This document shows, piece after piece, positions 41,885-50,512 of a stretch of 64,000 nt of DNA; the stretch's first letter is position 1; every line of letters starts with the position of its first letter. The notes below the pieces were generated by a model, which was not told the DNA's origin, made no database searches, and worked only from the letters and a program-made list of their open reading frames with translations. This DNA comes from Nitrospirota bacterium (GTDB lineage: Bacteria; JACPQY01): positions 62,001 through 126,000 of the forward strand of contig JACPQY010000071.1 of assembly GCA_016190245.1 (NCBI GenBank), written 5' to 3'. Position numbers and translations under genes: made by a program.

Positions 41885-42841
41885 GTGACCGCCGCCTTCC
41901 TCTTCCCCGGCCAGGGGAGCCAGTACGTGGGCATGGGCAAGGCCCTCGCCGAGGCTGAGCCGGAGGCTCGCGAGGTTTTCAGCGAAGCGGACAGGGTACT
42001 CGATGCCCCCCTCACCCGCCTGATGTTCGCGGGGCCCGAGGCGGAGTTGACGCTCACGCACAACGCCCAACCGGCCATCCTGACCGTGAGCGTGGCCGCG
42101 GCCCGAATTCTGGCGAAGCGTGGCGCGCCCCGACCGGCCTTTTGTGCCGGCCACAGCCTCGGCGAGTATTCGGCGCTGGTCTTTGCGGGAGCGATGTCTC
42201 TCCCAGATGCCCTCCGCGCTGTGCGCCAGCGCGGCCGCCTCATGCAGGAGGCGGTGCCCCAGGGGCGCGGTGCCATGGCGGCCGTCCTCGGCCTCGAACG
42301 GGCCGCGGTGGACGAGGTCTGTGCCGATGTCGCTCGCCGCGTCGGCCTCGTGGCCGCGGCCAACTACAACGGCGCCGGTCAGATCGTCATCTCGGGCGAA
42401 GCGCCTGCCGTGCGCGAGGCCGGCGAAGCCCTCAAGGCTCGCGGGGCCAAACGTGTTCTGCCCCTGGCCGTTAGCGCGCCCTTCCATTGCCCCCTCATGC
42501 AGCCGGCGGCCGACCGCATGCGCCCCGTTCTCGACGCCATCGCGGTCCGCCGTCCGGAGGTGCCGCTCGTCTGCAACGTCACCGGCCGGCCGTACGAGGC
42601 GCAGGACGACGCCGCATTCGCTGCCGAGGCCCGCGCAAAGCTGACTCAACAAATCGTTTCCCCTGTGCTATGGGAAGAGACCATGGAAACGATGAGACAC
42701 CACGCCGTCAGCGTCTTCGTGGAGGTCGGCCCCGGCAACGTCCTCTCGGGGCTCGCCCGTCGCGCCGTGCCCGGGGCGCGGTGCGTGGCCACGGAGGCTC
42801 CGCCGACGTTCGACAAGGCCCTGGAGGCATTGCGTGGCTGA
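41885..42841 (+). CDS. fabD: Malonyl-CoA:ACP transacylase
   Basis: 318 residues from GTG 41885; it loads malonyl groups onto ACP. Motifs: FLFPGQGSQYVGMGKAL, the nucleophile GHSLGEYSAL, QRGRLMQEAVPQGRGAMAA, SAPFHCPLM (active-site His), FVEVGPGNVLSGLARR. It overlaps fabG by 8 nt. Confidence 0.96.
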   Translation: MTAAFLFPGQGSQYVGMGKALAEAEPEAREVFSEADRVLDAPLTRLMFAGPEAELTLTHNAQPAILTVSVAAARILAKRGAPRPAFCAGHSLGEYSALVFAGAMSLPDALRAVRQRGRLMQEAVPQGRGAMAAVLGLERAAVDEVCADVARRVGLVAAANYNGAGQIVISGEAPAVREAGEALKARGAKRVLPLAVSAPFHCPLMQPAADRMRPVLDAIAVRRPEVPLVCNVTGRPYEAQDDAAFAAEARAKLTQQIVSPVLWEETMETMRHHAVSVFVEVGPGNVLSGLARRAVPGARCVATEAPPTFDKALEALRG

Positions 42842-43694
42842 AACCTCACCCCCCCCGAGAAAGATCTCAAATTTGAAATTTGAAATTTCAGAGGAGCCCC
42901 TTCCAAGAATCTCCAATCTCAAATCTGAAATCTCAGAGGAGCGCCCCGCGCGCGAGCTCGAGGGCCGCGTCGCCCTCGTCACGGGCGCCAGCCGCGGCAT
43001 AGGCCGCGAGACGGCCCTCGCGCTGGGTTTACGCGGCGCGCGCGTTGCGATAACATACCGCGAGAAACGTGATGCCGCTGAAAACGTCCTCCAAGATCTG
43101 AAAAGCCGCGCTGTAGAGGCCATGGCCCTCCAGTTCGACGTGGCGGACACGGCCGGCGCGAAGTCCGCCTGCGAGCGCATCGAGGAGGCCTGGTCGGCCC
43201 TCGACATCCTGGTCAACAACGCCGGCGTCACGCGCGACAACCTGTTCATCCGTATGAGCGACGAGGAGTGGGACGACGTGATCCGCACCAACCTGCGCGG
43301 CGCCTTCGCCCTTTCGCGGGCCGTCGCGCGGGGCATGATGAAACGCCGCCGCGGGCGCATCATCAACATCGCCTCCGTCTCCGGGCTCCTCGGCAACGTC
43401 GGCCAGGCCAACTACGCGGCGTCCAAGATGGGCCTCATCGGCCTGACCAGGTCGCTCGCCCGCGAGCTGGCCGGGCGGGGGATCACGGTGAACGCCGTGG
43501 CCCCGGGATTCATCGAGACCGACATGACCGCCCGCCTCCCCGAGCGGGCCCGTACCGAACTCCTCCAACAAATTCCCCTCGGGCGGTTCGGCCGCGCTGA
43601 AGAAGTGGCCGAAACCGTCTGTTTCCTCGCTTCAGAAAAGGCCGCCTATATCACCGGACAGGTGGTCTCGGTGAACGGTGGCCTGCATATGTGA
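42834..43694 (+). CDS. fabG: 3-oxoacyl-ACP reductase with repeat-encoded N-terminal extension
   Basis: 286 residues; it reduces 3-oxoacyl-ACP with NADPH. SDR motifs: ALVTGASRGIGRET, NNAGVTRDN, IINIASVSG, YAASKMG (Tyr-Lys), GFIETDMT, and the end YITGQVVSVNGGLHM. The core usually starts at LEGRVALVTG. Here ~40 residues precede it, containing two copies of ISNLK(F/S)EISEE encoded by an AT-rich DNA repeat. No later ATG or GTG exists in frame before the core (one TTG at codon 14), so at least part of the extension is probably translated. The GTG start overlaps the fabD stop. Confidence 0.94.
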   Translation: MAETSPPPRKISNLKFEISEEPLPRISNLKSEISEERPARELEGRVALVTGASRGIGRETALALGLRGARVAITYREKRDAAENVLQDLKSRAVEAMALQFDVADTAGAKSACERIEEAWSALDILVNNAGVTRDNLFIRMSDEEWDDVIRTNLRGAFALSRAVARGMMKRRRGRIINIASVSGLLGNVGQANYAASKMGLIGLTRSLARELAGRGITVNAVAPGFIETDMTARLPERARTELLQQIPLGRFGRAEEVAETVCFLASEKAAYITGQVVSVNGGLHM

Positions 43695-43712
43695 GCAAAA
43701 GGAAGGTGAGCC

Positions 43713-43955
43713 ATGGCAGCGAATACCGAACAACGCGTGCGCGAAATCATCGCGGAACAACTCGGGATGGACGTGGATGAGGTGAAGCTGGACGGCTCCA
43801 TCGTGGACGATCTCGGAGCCGACTCTCTCGACATCGTGGAGATGATGATGGCCCTCGAAGAGGAATTCGGCATCGAGATTCCGGAGGACCAGGCAGAGAA
43901 GATCCAGACGGTCAAAGACGCCATCGGCTACATCAAGGAGCACCAGTCCCAATAG
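43713..43955 (+). CDS. acpP: Acyl carrier protein
   Basis: 80 residues, acidic and helical, with the phosphopantetheine serine in [18 protein letters not shown]. It carries growing acyl chains for all fab enzymes. A GGAAGGTGAG ribosome site precedes ATG 43713. Near its 3' end AAGGAG (43935-43940) could serve as the ribosome site for fabF. Confidence 0.97.
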   Translation: MAANTEQRVREIIAEQLGMDVDEVKLDGSIVDDLGADSLDIVEMMMALEEEFGIEIPEDQAEKIQTVKDAIGYIKEHQSQ

Positions 43956-45214
43956 CCCCCCGGCCCCTCCCCCCCCCCCGGCGCGTCGTCGCCACCGGGC
44001 TGGGGGTCATCTCCCCCCTCGGGATCGGCGTCGAGAAGAACTGGAACGCCCTGATGGCCGGCGCCTCCGGCATCGGCCCCATCACCCACTTCGATACCGC
44101 CAAGTTCGACGCGCGGATCGCGGGCGAGGTGCGCGATTTCTCCCCGGAGAACTACATGGAGAAGAAGGAGACGCGCCGCATGGAGCGCTTCGCACATTTC
44201 GCCGTCGCCTCGGCCCGGATAGCCTTGGAGGACGGCGCCTACACCATCCCGCCGGAGGAGGCCGCCCGTGTGGGCGTGGTGATCGGCGTCGGGATGGGCG
44301 GACTGCCGGCCATCGAGCGGACGCGCGATACGCTCGTGCAGCAAGGGCCTTCCCGCGTCACGCCCTTCTTCATCCCCCTCGTCATTCCGAACATGGCCGC
44401 GGGTCACGTCTCCATCCAGTTCGGGGCGAAGGGCCCCAACTTGTGCACGACTACGGCCTGCGCGGCCGGGGCCCATGCCATCGGCGAGGCCTCGCGCCTC
44501 ATCCAACAGGACCACGTGGACGTCATTCTCGCGGGCGGCGCCGAAGCGACGGTGAGCCCCCTGGCCGTGGCGGGCTTCGACTCAATGAAGGCCCTCAGCC
44601 GCCGGAACGGCGAGCCGCAGAAAGCCAGCCGCCCGTTCGAACGCGACCGCGACGGTTTCGTTCTCGCCGAAGGCGGGGCGGTCCTTCTCCTCGAAGAACT
44701 GGAGCATGCCCGGAGGCGCGGGGCGAGGATCTACGCCGAGCTCATCGGCTATGGCCTCAATGGGGACGCGCATCACATCACGACGCCTGCGCCCAACGGC
44801 GAGGGCGCGGCGCGATGCATGCGCCTCACGCTGGACGATGCCGGGATCGCGCCGGTGCAGGTGGACTACATCAACGCCCACGGCACTTCGACAAAGTACA
44901 ACGATGCGAACGAGACGGCGGCGATCAAGACGGTCTTCGGACCGCACGCATCATCCGTCGCGATCAGCTCCACCAAATCCATGACCGGCCATCTCTTGGG
45001 CGCCGCCGGGGCGGTGGAGGCCGTCTACTCCATCCTCACGATTGTGAGGGGCACGATCCCGCCCACGGTGAACTACGAGAACCCCGACCCCGAGTGCGAT
45101 CTGGACTACGTCCCCAACACCCCACGGCAGAAGGATGTTCGCTGCGTGCTCTCCAACTCCTTCGGCTTCGGCGGCACCAACGCGTGCCTGCTCTTCAAGG
45201 CCTTCGAGGACTGA
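43952..45214 (+). CDS. fabF: 3-oxoacyl-ACP synthase II, likely ATA start
   Basis: It elongates acyl-ACP. Catalytic Cys in [14 protein letters not shown] and two His in [12 protein letters not shown] and [16 protein letters not shown]; the end is [14 protein letters not shown]. The conserved N-terminus [17 protein letters not shown] is encoded from 43979, but no ATG, GTG or TTG precedes it in frame. The first ATG (44054) would delete the first strand and helix. An in-frame ATA at 43952 overlaps the acpP stop (ATAG) and has AAGGAG 11 bases upstream, giving [13 protein letters not shown]. An 11-C run at 43969-43979 also leaves room for an assembly error. Confidence 0.92.
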   Translation: MAPRPLPPPRRVVATGLGVISPLGIGVEKNWNALMAGASGIGPITHFDTAKFDARIAGEVRDFSPENYMEKKETRRMERFAHFAVASARIALEDGAYTIPPEEAARVGVVIGVGMGGLPAIERTRDTLVQQGPSRVTPFFIPLVIPNMAAGHVSIQFGAKGPNLCTTTACAAGAHAIGEASRLIQQDHVDVILAGGAEATVSPLAVAGFDSMKALSRRNGEPQKASRPFERDRDGFVLAEGGAVLLLEELEHARRRGARIYAELIGYGLNGDAHHITTPAPNGEGAARCMRLTLDDAGIAPVQVDYINAHGTSTKYNDANETAAIKTVFGPHASSVAISSTKSMTGHLLGAAGAVEAVYSILTIVRGTIPPTVNYENPDPECDLDYVPNTPRQKDVRCVLSNSFGFGGTNACLLFKAFED

Positions 45215-45217
45215 GAA

Positions 45218-45316
45218 CCTATCCGAAAACCCCCGCACTCGTAGGGGAGCATCTTCAGATGCTCCCTCCTCATGGGCGGGTCTGAAGACCCGCCCCTACA
45301 GGGGCTCTCGGATAGG
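45218..45316. repeat. Fold-back element with two symmetric hairpins
   Basis: The outer arms CCTATCCGA (45218-45226) and TCGGATAGG (45308-45316) enclose two perfect hairpins: GGGAGCATCT tc AGATGCTCCC (45245-45266) and GGGCGGGTCT ga AGACCCGCCC (45274-45295). It starts 3 nt after the fabF stop and could act as its terminator. Its form is that of a MITE-like dispersed element. Confidence 0.7.
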
Positions 45317-45393
45317 CTGTAAGAGCGGCGAACCTCGGGCTGCTCCGCGCCGACGTTGCCAAGCCGGCTCGCGGGCGATAGAATACAGCAGGG

Positions 45394-46203
45394 ATGAGCA
45401 AACCGATTCTGAGGGTGCGGATCACGACGATGCGGAGCAAGACTGCGGCTCTTCCGGCCCTTTTTGACACCGGATCTTTCTTCTCCATCATCCGGGAAAA
45501 CCAGCTGCCCACAGGAACGCCCATCCTGCCGTATCCTGAGCGCCGGGCGTTGCGCACGGCGGGCCGACGGGGACAACTCAGGGTGACCGGGGTCACCGAA
45601 CTTGTCGTTGACATCGGGAGAAGACGAGTGCAGACGTCGGTGCTGGTCTCCCCCGATCTCGGGCGCGAGTTCCTGATCGGAGCGGGAACGATGCAGATGT
45701 GGGACATCTCGGTACGCAACCGAAACGGGTCCACCAAGGTCGTCGTCGGCCGCGACGTTCGGAATCCCGAGATCACCGAGGTCGCGGCACTCCAAGAGGG
45801 TCAGCATGGGACCCCGAGTGATCCGACGCCTTCGCAGACCTCCGCTCCGGCCCCGATCCGCCCGCTCCTTTCGGTCACCGAGAAGGCCGCCCGGAGAATC
45901 CTCGACCTGTGCAAGCGGCAGGCGCCAACCGATGGGGCCAACGCCTACGGCATACGCCTCAAGGTGATCGGCGGCGGCTGCAACGGGATGCAGTACAAGA
46001 TGAACCCCGACACTCAGGCGCGGCCCGGCGACCGCGTGTTCGACGCCCCGCTCGGGCTCAAAGTCTTCGTGGATCTCAAGAGCCTGATCTACCTCAAGGG
46101 AACCGAGATCGACCTGAATGCCAACCCGCTCGCCGGAACCTTCGAGTTCAAGAACCCCAACGTCAAGAGCACCTGCGGCTGCGGCCTCTCCTTCTCGACC
46201 TGA
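45394..46203 (+). CDS. Retropepsin-like aspartic protease fused to IscA/ErpA-type Fe-S carrier
   Basis: 269 residues. Residues ~5-115 are a clan AA aspartic protease domain: the active site is ALFDTGSFFSII (DTG at 25-27), then strands LVVDIGRRRVQTSVLVS and REFLIGAGTMQMWDIS. A Pro/Thr/Ser linker (~131-158) leads to an A-type carrier domain (~159-269) with all three cluster cysteines: GGGCNGMQY (C196) and STCGCG (C261, C263). The linker has no in-frame start codon, so one polypeptide is made. A-type carriers hand Fe-S clusters to target enzymes. A protease domain attached to one is new to me; it might process a partner or bind iron-sulfur-damaged protein. Confidence 0.85.
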   Translation: MSKPILRVRITTMRSKTAALPALFDTGSFFSIIRENQLPTGTPILPYPERRALRTAGRRGQLRVTGVTELVVDIGRRRVQTSVLVSPDLGREFLIGAGTMQMWDISVRNRNGSTKVVVGRDVRNPEITEVAALQEGQHGTPSDPTPSQTSAPAPIRPLLSVTEKAARRILDLCKRQAPTDGANAYGIRLKVIGGGCNGMQYKMNPDTQARPGDRVFDAPLGLKVFVDLKSLIYLKGTEIDLNANPLAGTFEFKNPNVKSTCGCGLSFST

Positions 46204-46224
46204 GCCTGGCCGCCACCGTCGCGT

Positions 46225-47271
46225 ATGAAACCGGCTTCGGGCGCGGGGAGGACCCTCCACTGCACCGTCTTCCCGCCTTCATCTGCCGCCACCCTCCTGA
46301 ATCGCGAAACGCGCCTGCTCCGTGCCCTCGATGAGGGCTCCGTCGAGCGCGCCGCGTGGTGCCTCTTTTCGACTTTCGACTCTGAATCCATCGCCCTGGG
46401 ACGCTACGAGCATCCTGCCTCTGCTATAAAGACCGATCTCTGTCGCGAGCGAGAGGTACCGGTGGTCCGCCGCCCCACCGGCGGAATCCCCGTTCGGTTC
46501 GGTCCAGGCACGCTGCACGTGGCCCTTCTCCTACCCCACGCCTCCGTCTGGCTCGACACTCCCCCGCCCAAGATTCTCAACCGATATTCCCGCGGCCTCC
46601 TCGCCGCGCTTCAGGGGCTCGGCTTGGACGCCGCCTACACCGGCCGGGAGTTCCTTTCCGCGAACGGCTCGCACGTGGGCTACCTCTCGTTCGAGATCGC
46701 ACAGGGCGGCGCCGTGCTGGTGGAAATCGTGCTCGGCCTCGAAGCCCCCTGGACCGTGGCTGACGATCTCATCGCCCACCCCGCCCCCGCGGGCTTCGCG
46801 ACCGGCGGCAAACCCAGCCGGTCCCTCCAAGATCTTCTCAGCCGCACCGTCACGACCGAGGAAATGATCCAACACGTCCTGGACGGCCTCCGGCGCCGCT
46901 ACGGAATCGAGCCGTCGCCAGCCGACCCTCTCCCCCTGCTTTCACCAAGCCGGAACGAAACCCCGATCGAGGACGAGCCCCTCGACGGCTTCCGCCATGC
47001 CCGCCTCCCCGTCAGCATCGGCTTCGTCGAAGCCTTCGTCGAGCTTCGTGAGCGGACCCTCACGCGCGCACACTTTCGGGGGGACTTCCTCGCGGACTCG
47101 CCGGGCATCGGTGAGCTCGAAGCTCGTCTCGCGGGCGCACCCTGCACCGCCGAAACGATCGAAGCCTCCATGCGCTCCGTGTACGATGGCGCGCGTCACG
47201 TCCTCCTCGGCGCCCGCCCCGACGACCTCGCTCGCGTCCTCGGCGCCGCGACCGGGGCTATGCCATCTTGA
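46225..47271 (+). CDS. Lipoate--protein ligase A-like protein, atypical active site
   Basis: 348 residues. The N-terminal ~230 follow the BPL/LplA fold: FSTFDSESIALGRYEHP, VPVVRRPTGGIPVRFGPG, TLHVALLLP. In LplA the RRxSGGGAVYHD loop is followed by a catalytic Lys in GxKIxGSA; here that place reads SANGSHVGYLSFEIAQGG, with no Lys. A C-terminal domain (~235-348) includes SIGFVEAFVELRERTLTRAHFRGDFLAD, like the LplA accessory domain. It lies 21 nt after the protease-IscA fusion, probably in one operon. Activity is uncertain; it may bind or transfer lipoate or octanoate differently or be inactive. Confidence 0.7.
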   Translation: MKPASGAGRTLHCTVFPPSSAATLLNRETRLLRALDEGSVERAAWCLFSTFDSESIALGRYEHPASAIKTDLCREREVPVVRRPTGGIPVRFGPGTLHVALLLPHASVWLDTPPPKILNRYSRGLLAALQGLGLDAAYTGREFLSANGSHVGYLSFEIAQGGAVLVEIVLGLEAPWTVADDLIAHPAPAGFATGGKPSRSLQDLLSRTVTTEEMIQHVLDGLRRRYGIEPSPADPLPLLSPSRNETPIEDEPLDGFRHARLPVSIGFVEAFVELRERTLTRAHFRGDFLADSPGIGELEARLAGAPCTAETIEASMRSVYDGARHVLLGARPDDLARVLGAATGAMPS

Positions 47272-47420
47272 CCCGCACGTGCGCGATGCCGTTGGCGATC
47301 AAGCCCCTGGGTCTCGACCCTGCAGAAGGGCCGCGGCTCCTTGACCCAGTGCAGACTGCGTTAGGGAAGGACGGGGCTCACCTCGGCTGAGTGATGCCGC
47401 GCGCGGGTGAGACGGCGCGA

Positions 47421-48167
47421 TCAGCTCTTAGCGGGCTTGGCCTTCACGTGAAGGCCGCATTCCTTCAGGTCGGGTCGCTCCCACCACCACCGGCCCGCAC
47501 GCTCGTCCTCTCCAGGCTGAACGGCGCGCGTGCAGGGCGCGCATCCGATCGAGGGGTACCCGCGGTCGTGCAGGGCATTGTAGGGGATCTTGTTCGACTT
47601 GATGTGGTCCCAGACCTCGTCGCGTGTCCACCGGATAATGGGGTTGACTTTCACGATGCCGCCGTGATCCGCGTCGAATTCCACCGCGGCCACGTCGCCC
47701 CGCGTCACGGACTGCTCGCGGCGCAGCCCCGTGATCCACCCGCGCAAGCTGCCCAGCGCCCGGCCCAACGGCTCGACTTTGCGGATGCCGCAGCACATCT
47801 TGCGCGCCTCGATGCTGTGATAAAAAAGGTTGAGGCCGTGCTCGCGCACCATGTTCTCCACGGCGCCTGAGTTGGGGAAGTACACCTCGATCGGGATCCG
47901 GTATCGCTCGCGGATCCACTCCATCACATCGTAGGTCTCCTGGTGGAGCCGGCCCGTGTCCAGCGTGAATACGCGCGGCTTCTCGACCACCTTTGCCATG
48001 AGATCGATCACCACCACGTCCTCCGCGCCAAAGCTGGAGGCCAGCGCGATCTGCGGGTGATAGCGGTCGAGCGTCCATCGGAGGATCTCGAGGGCGGATT
48101 TCGAATCGAATTCCCGTCCGAGTTGGCGAACCTCTTCGGCGGAAAGCTTCGCCTGGGGATTAATCAT
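47421..48167 (-). CDS. cysH: Phosphoadenylyl-/adenylyl-sulfate reductase
   Basis: 248 residues; it reduces APS (or PAPS) to sulfite with thioredoxin in assimilatory sulfur metabolism. Motifs: ALASSFGAEDVVVIDL, VFTLDTGRLHQETYD, RKMCCGIRKVEPL, GWITGLRREQS, GYPSIGCAPCTRAV and the catalytic end ECGLH. The Cys-Cys plus CAPC pairs are the four ligands of a 4Fe-4S cluster, which points to APS as substrate. It overlaps usp by 8 nt and follows bioD-usp on the same strand. Confidence 0.92.
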   Translation of the reverse strand: MINPQAKLSAEEVRQLGREFDSKSALEILRWTLDRYHPQIALASSFGAEDVVVIDLMAKVVEKPRVFTLDTGRLHQETYDVMEWIRERYRIPIEVYFPNSGAVENMVREHGLNLFYHSIEARKMCCGIRKVEPLGRALGSLRGWITGLRREQSVTRGDVAAVEFDADHGGIVKVNPIIRWTRDEVWDHIKSNKIPYNALHDRGYPSIGCAPCTRAVQPGEDERAGRWWWERPDLKECGLHVKAKPAKS

Positions 48168-48624
48168 AGACCACCCTTATAGGACACGGGGCCTTCTCTT
48201 GCAAGTCCGCCTCCGCGCAGCCAAAGAGAATCCGCCCGAGCGCCGAGCGCCGCACGCCTTTGACGACGACAAGGCTCGCTTTCTCGGTCTTGGCCAGGCG
48301 GTTGACGGTCCCCACGAATTCACCGGATTCCACGAGCGTCCTGCACGCCACCTCCTCCTGCTTCGCCTTCTTCTGAAGCTCGTCGAGGATCTGGTAGCCC
48401 TTCTGGCGATACTCCTTCACAAGAGCAGCCTCGAGCTGGCGGCCCGGTTTTTCGCCCACGATCCCGGAATCGCCAAGACGGTTGAAGGCGTTGCTGAGGA
48501 CGTCCGTTTCCAGGATGAACGCCGCCAAGAGAGGCTGCTGAGACGACTTGGCCTCCTCGATCGCGGCATCCAGGACCTTTGTGGATTGCCGCGAGAGGCT
48601 GAGGGCGACGAGAATGGGCTCCAT
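48160..48624 (-). CDS. Universal stress protein family
   Basis: 154 residues with a UspA-type alpha/beta fold: MEPILVALSLSRQSTKVLDAA at the start, ASLVVVKGVRRSALGRILFG (the GxxGxxxxG/S-type nucleotide loop), and CPIRVVY at the end. The loop is close to ATP-binding members, but the first Gly spacing is altered. It lies between bioD (8 nt) and cysH (8-nt overlap) in a likely operon. The function of this member is not evident. Confidence 0.75.
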   Translation of the reverse strand: MEPILVALSLSRQSTKVLDAAIEEAKSSQQPLLAAFILETDVLSNAFNRLGDSGIVGEKPGRQLEAALVKEYRQKGYQILDELQKKAKQEEVACRTLVESGEFVGTVNRLAKTEKASLVVVKGVRRSALGRILFGCAEADLQEKAPCPIRVVYD

Positions 48625-48632
48625 TCACCCTA

Positions 48633-49364
48633 TTATAGCGAATGGAGGATGCGCGGGACATCGACGGGGAAGCGCCGCGGAGACACCCATGGCCTCCCCG
48701 CCGGACGCCGCTGATGTGGCACCACACCCAAGAGGGGCACGCCGGCGAGGCGGCGGAGGGCGTCAGGGTTTGTCCTCCCCGCGAGGCCGGCGCGACCGTC
48801 GGTATCGTTGAGGATGACACCATGGACTCTCAGCCCGGCGCTACGGGCGACAGAGAGCGTGAGCAGGGTCTGGTTGAGCGTGCCGAGCCCGAGCCGGGCC
48901 ACGACAACGAGCCCCACGTCCAAGCGTCCTGTCAGATCGGCATACGACGCGCTCGCGGTGAGCGGAACGAGGAGACCGCCGGCGGTTTCGATCAGGGTGA
49001 CGTCATGCTCCCGGATGAGTCGTCTCGCCAGACCGAGGATCCTGCGAGGATCAACCCTGCGCCCCTCCCGCCCTGCCGCGACCCACGGCGCCAACGGAGC
49101 CCGGAACACGTACGGGCAGATCGCCTCGATCGGAGCCGCGCACCCCGAGGCAGACCGGAGGCACGCGACATCCGAAGCGCGCCGCCGGTCCCCGTTCGCA
49201 ACGCCCGTCTCCACCGGTTTCATCACTCCCACCCGAAGGCCCAGAACCTTCAGACGCTCGGCGAGGGCACAGGCTACGAACGTCTTCCCCACACCCGTGT
49301 CCGTGCCGGTGATCATCAGGGCGCGGCCTCGCACGGGGGGTGAGAAACGAAGGCGCTTGTCCAT
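48633..49364 (-). CDS. bioD: Dethiobiotin synthetase
   Basis: 243 residues; an ATP-dependent carboxylase that closes the ureido ring to form dethiobiotin. Motifs: MITGTDTGVGKTFVACALAE (P-loop), VMKPVETG, LIETAGGLLVPLT, VVARLGLGTLNQTLLTL, GVILND. The common EGAGG loop reads ETAGG. No other biotin gene is nearby. It starts 82 nt from the divergent gene at 49447. Confidence 0.9.
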   Translation of the reverse strand: MDKRLRFSPPVRGRALMITGTDTGVGKTFVACALAERLKVLGLRVGVMKPVETGVANGDRRRASDVACLRSASGCAAPIEAICPYVFRAPLAPWVAAGREGRRVDPRRILGLARRLIREHDVTLIETAGGLLVPLTASASYADLTGRLDVGLVVVARLGLGTLNQTLLTLSVARSAGLRVHGVILNDTDGRAGLAGRTNPDALRRLAGVPLLGVVPHQRRPAGRPWVSPRRFPVDVPRILHSL

Positions 49365-49446
49365 GGTGGGGGGTGGCGCCTACAATAGCCCCGAGCATGA
49401 AGATGGCAAGTCGGCAGACGACCGACGGCAAGCTGCAGAATGACAC

Positions 49447-50439
49447 ATGAACAGAGCTGACGCCGTTCGCACCAAGAACGAGCTCTGGAGCCGGCTCACC
49501 GCCAAGGATCTCGATCCGAAAACTCAGTCGCTGGTGAAGCGGGCACTGGTGGGTGTCGGCGTTGAACCGACCTCCCCAAACGAAGGCGCCATCCTCGTGT
49601 GGCTGGGCACGGACGACCCCGCCGCCAAGGCGCTGTGCGAGAAGTTCCTCGGCGGCGCCGCCAAACCGAAATACCTCGTGGCGACCGTCCCCACGATCCC
49701 CGCGCCCATCCCCGCCGGCGGTAAGCGCAGCGCGAAACGCTACCACCAACGTCTGCCCATCTTCCCGGGGGTCGCCGTGGGACACCCGGCGGGCCGGACG
49801 GCCACGCTCGGTTGCATCGTCACCCGCGGAACGGACATTTTCGTCCTGACGAGCGCCACCGGGGCGGTCCCGAAGGGGGCGGCGCCGGACGCCGGGATTC
49901 CCCTCTGCCAGCCCGGTCATATGGAGGGCTGCCACACGGCCGATGCCATCGCCACGCTCGTGCAGTGGGATGTCCTCGATCCCCTCAAGCTCAACGCCAG
50001 CGACGCGGCCCTCGCCCAAATCATCCCCAAGGCCAAACGCCTCATCCGCGACACGATCGACGAACAAATCCCGTTCAACACGATCGGCGAGGCCCGCACG
50101 GACACCCCCTTGCAGAAATACGGCCGCACCACCGGGTGGACGATCGGGAAACTGGTGGACGCGAGTTTCACGGGCATCATCGTGGCCGAGGGGCAGCCGT
50201 TCCCGTTCTGTGACCTGCTCGTGGTCCAAGGCTACAACGAGCGAAAGAAGCCCGTGGATTTCGTGCAGGGCGGGGACGCGGGCGCCGCCCTCATCCACCT
50301 CGATGGTGGCCGAGCCACGCTGGTCGGCCTGATCGTGGCCTCGATGGCCGGTGGCTACGCGCTCGCCACGCCCATCTCCACCGTTTTCCAGAAGTACGCT
50401 CTGACCCTCGCGCATCTGCCGCCGCCCAGCGCAACGTAG
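49447..50439 (+). CDS. Trypsin-fold pseudoprotease (Nal1-like)
   Basis: 330 residues. From ~115 on it follows trypsin-like proteases of the Nal1-type group: TLGCIVTRGTDIFVLTSATG, LNASDAALA, LQKYGRTTGWTIGKL, VQGGDAGAALIHL, TLVGLIVASMAGGYALATPI. Active relatives have SNNHV, VDAA and GDSGS at the catalytic positions. Here the His site reads TSATG (Ala), the Asp site is kept (NASDAALA), and the Ser site reads GDAGA (Ala). So two of three catalytic residues are gone and proteolysis is unlikely. There is no signal peptide. The N-terminal ~110 residues are of unknown type. It may bind peptides or act as a scaffold. Confidence 0.7.
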   Translation: MNRADAVRTKNELWSRLTAKDLDPKTQSLVKRALVGVGVEPTSPNEGAILVWLGTDDPAAKALCEKFLGGAAKPKYLVATVPTIPAPIPAGGKRSAKRYHQRLPIFPGVAVGHPAGRTATLGCIVTRGTDIFVLTSATGAVPKGAAPDAGIPLCQPGHMEGCHTADAIATLVQWDVLDPLKLNASDAALAQIIPKAKRLIRDTIDEQIPFNTIGEARTDTPLQKYGRTTGWTIGKLVDASFTGIIVAEGQPFPFCDLLVVQGYNERKKPVDFVQGGDAGAALIHLDGGRATLVGLIVASMAGGYALATPISTVFQKYALTLAHLPPPSAT

Positions 50440-50512
50440 CGGCCGGGAGCTCCGCCAAGCGGTCACGAACGGTTGATCCCGTCGTCCGGCTCGGTGCGCT
50501 CGGCGGCCTCGT

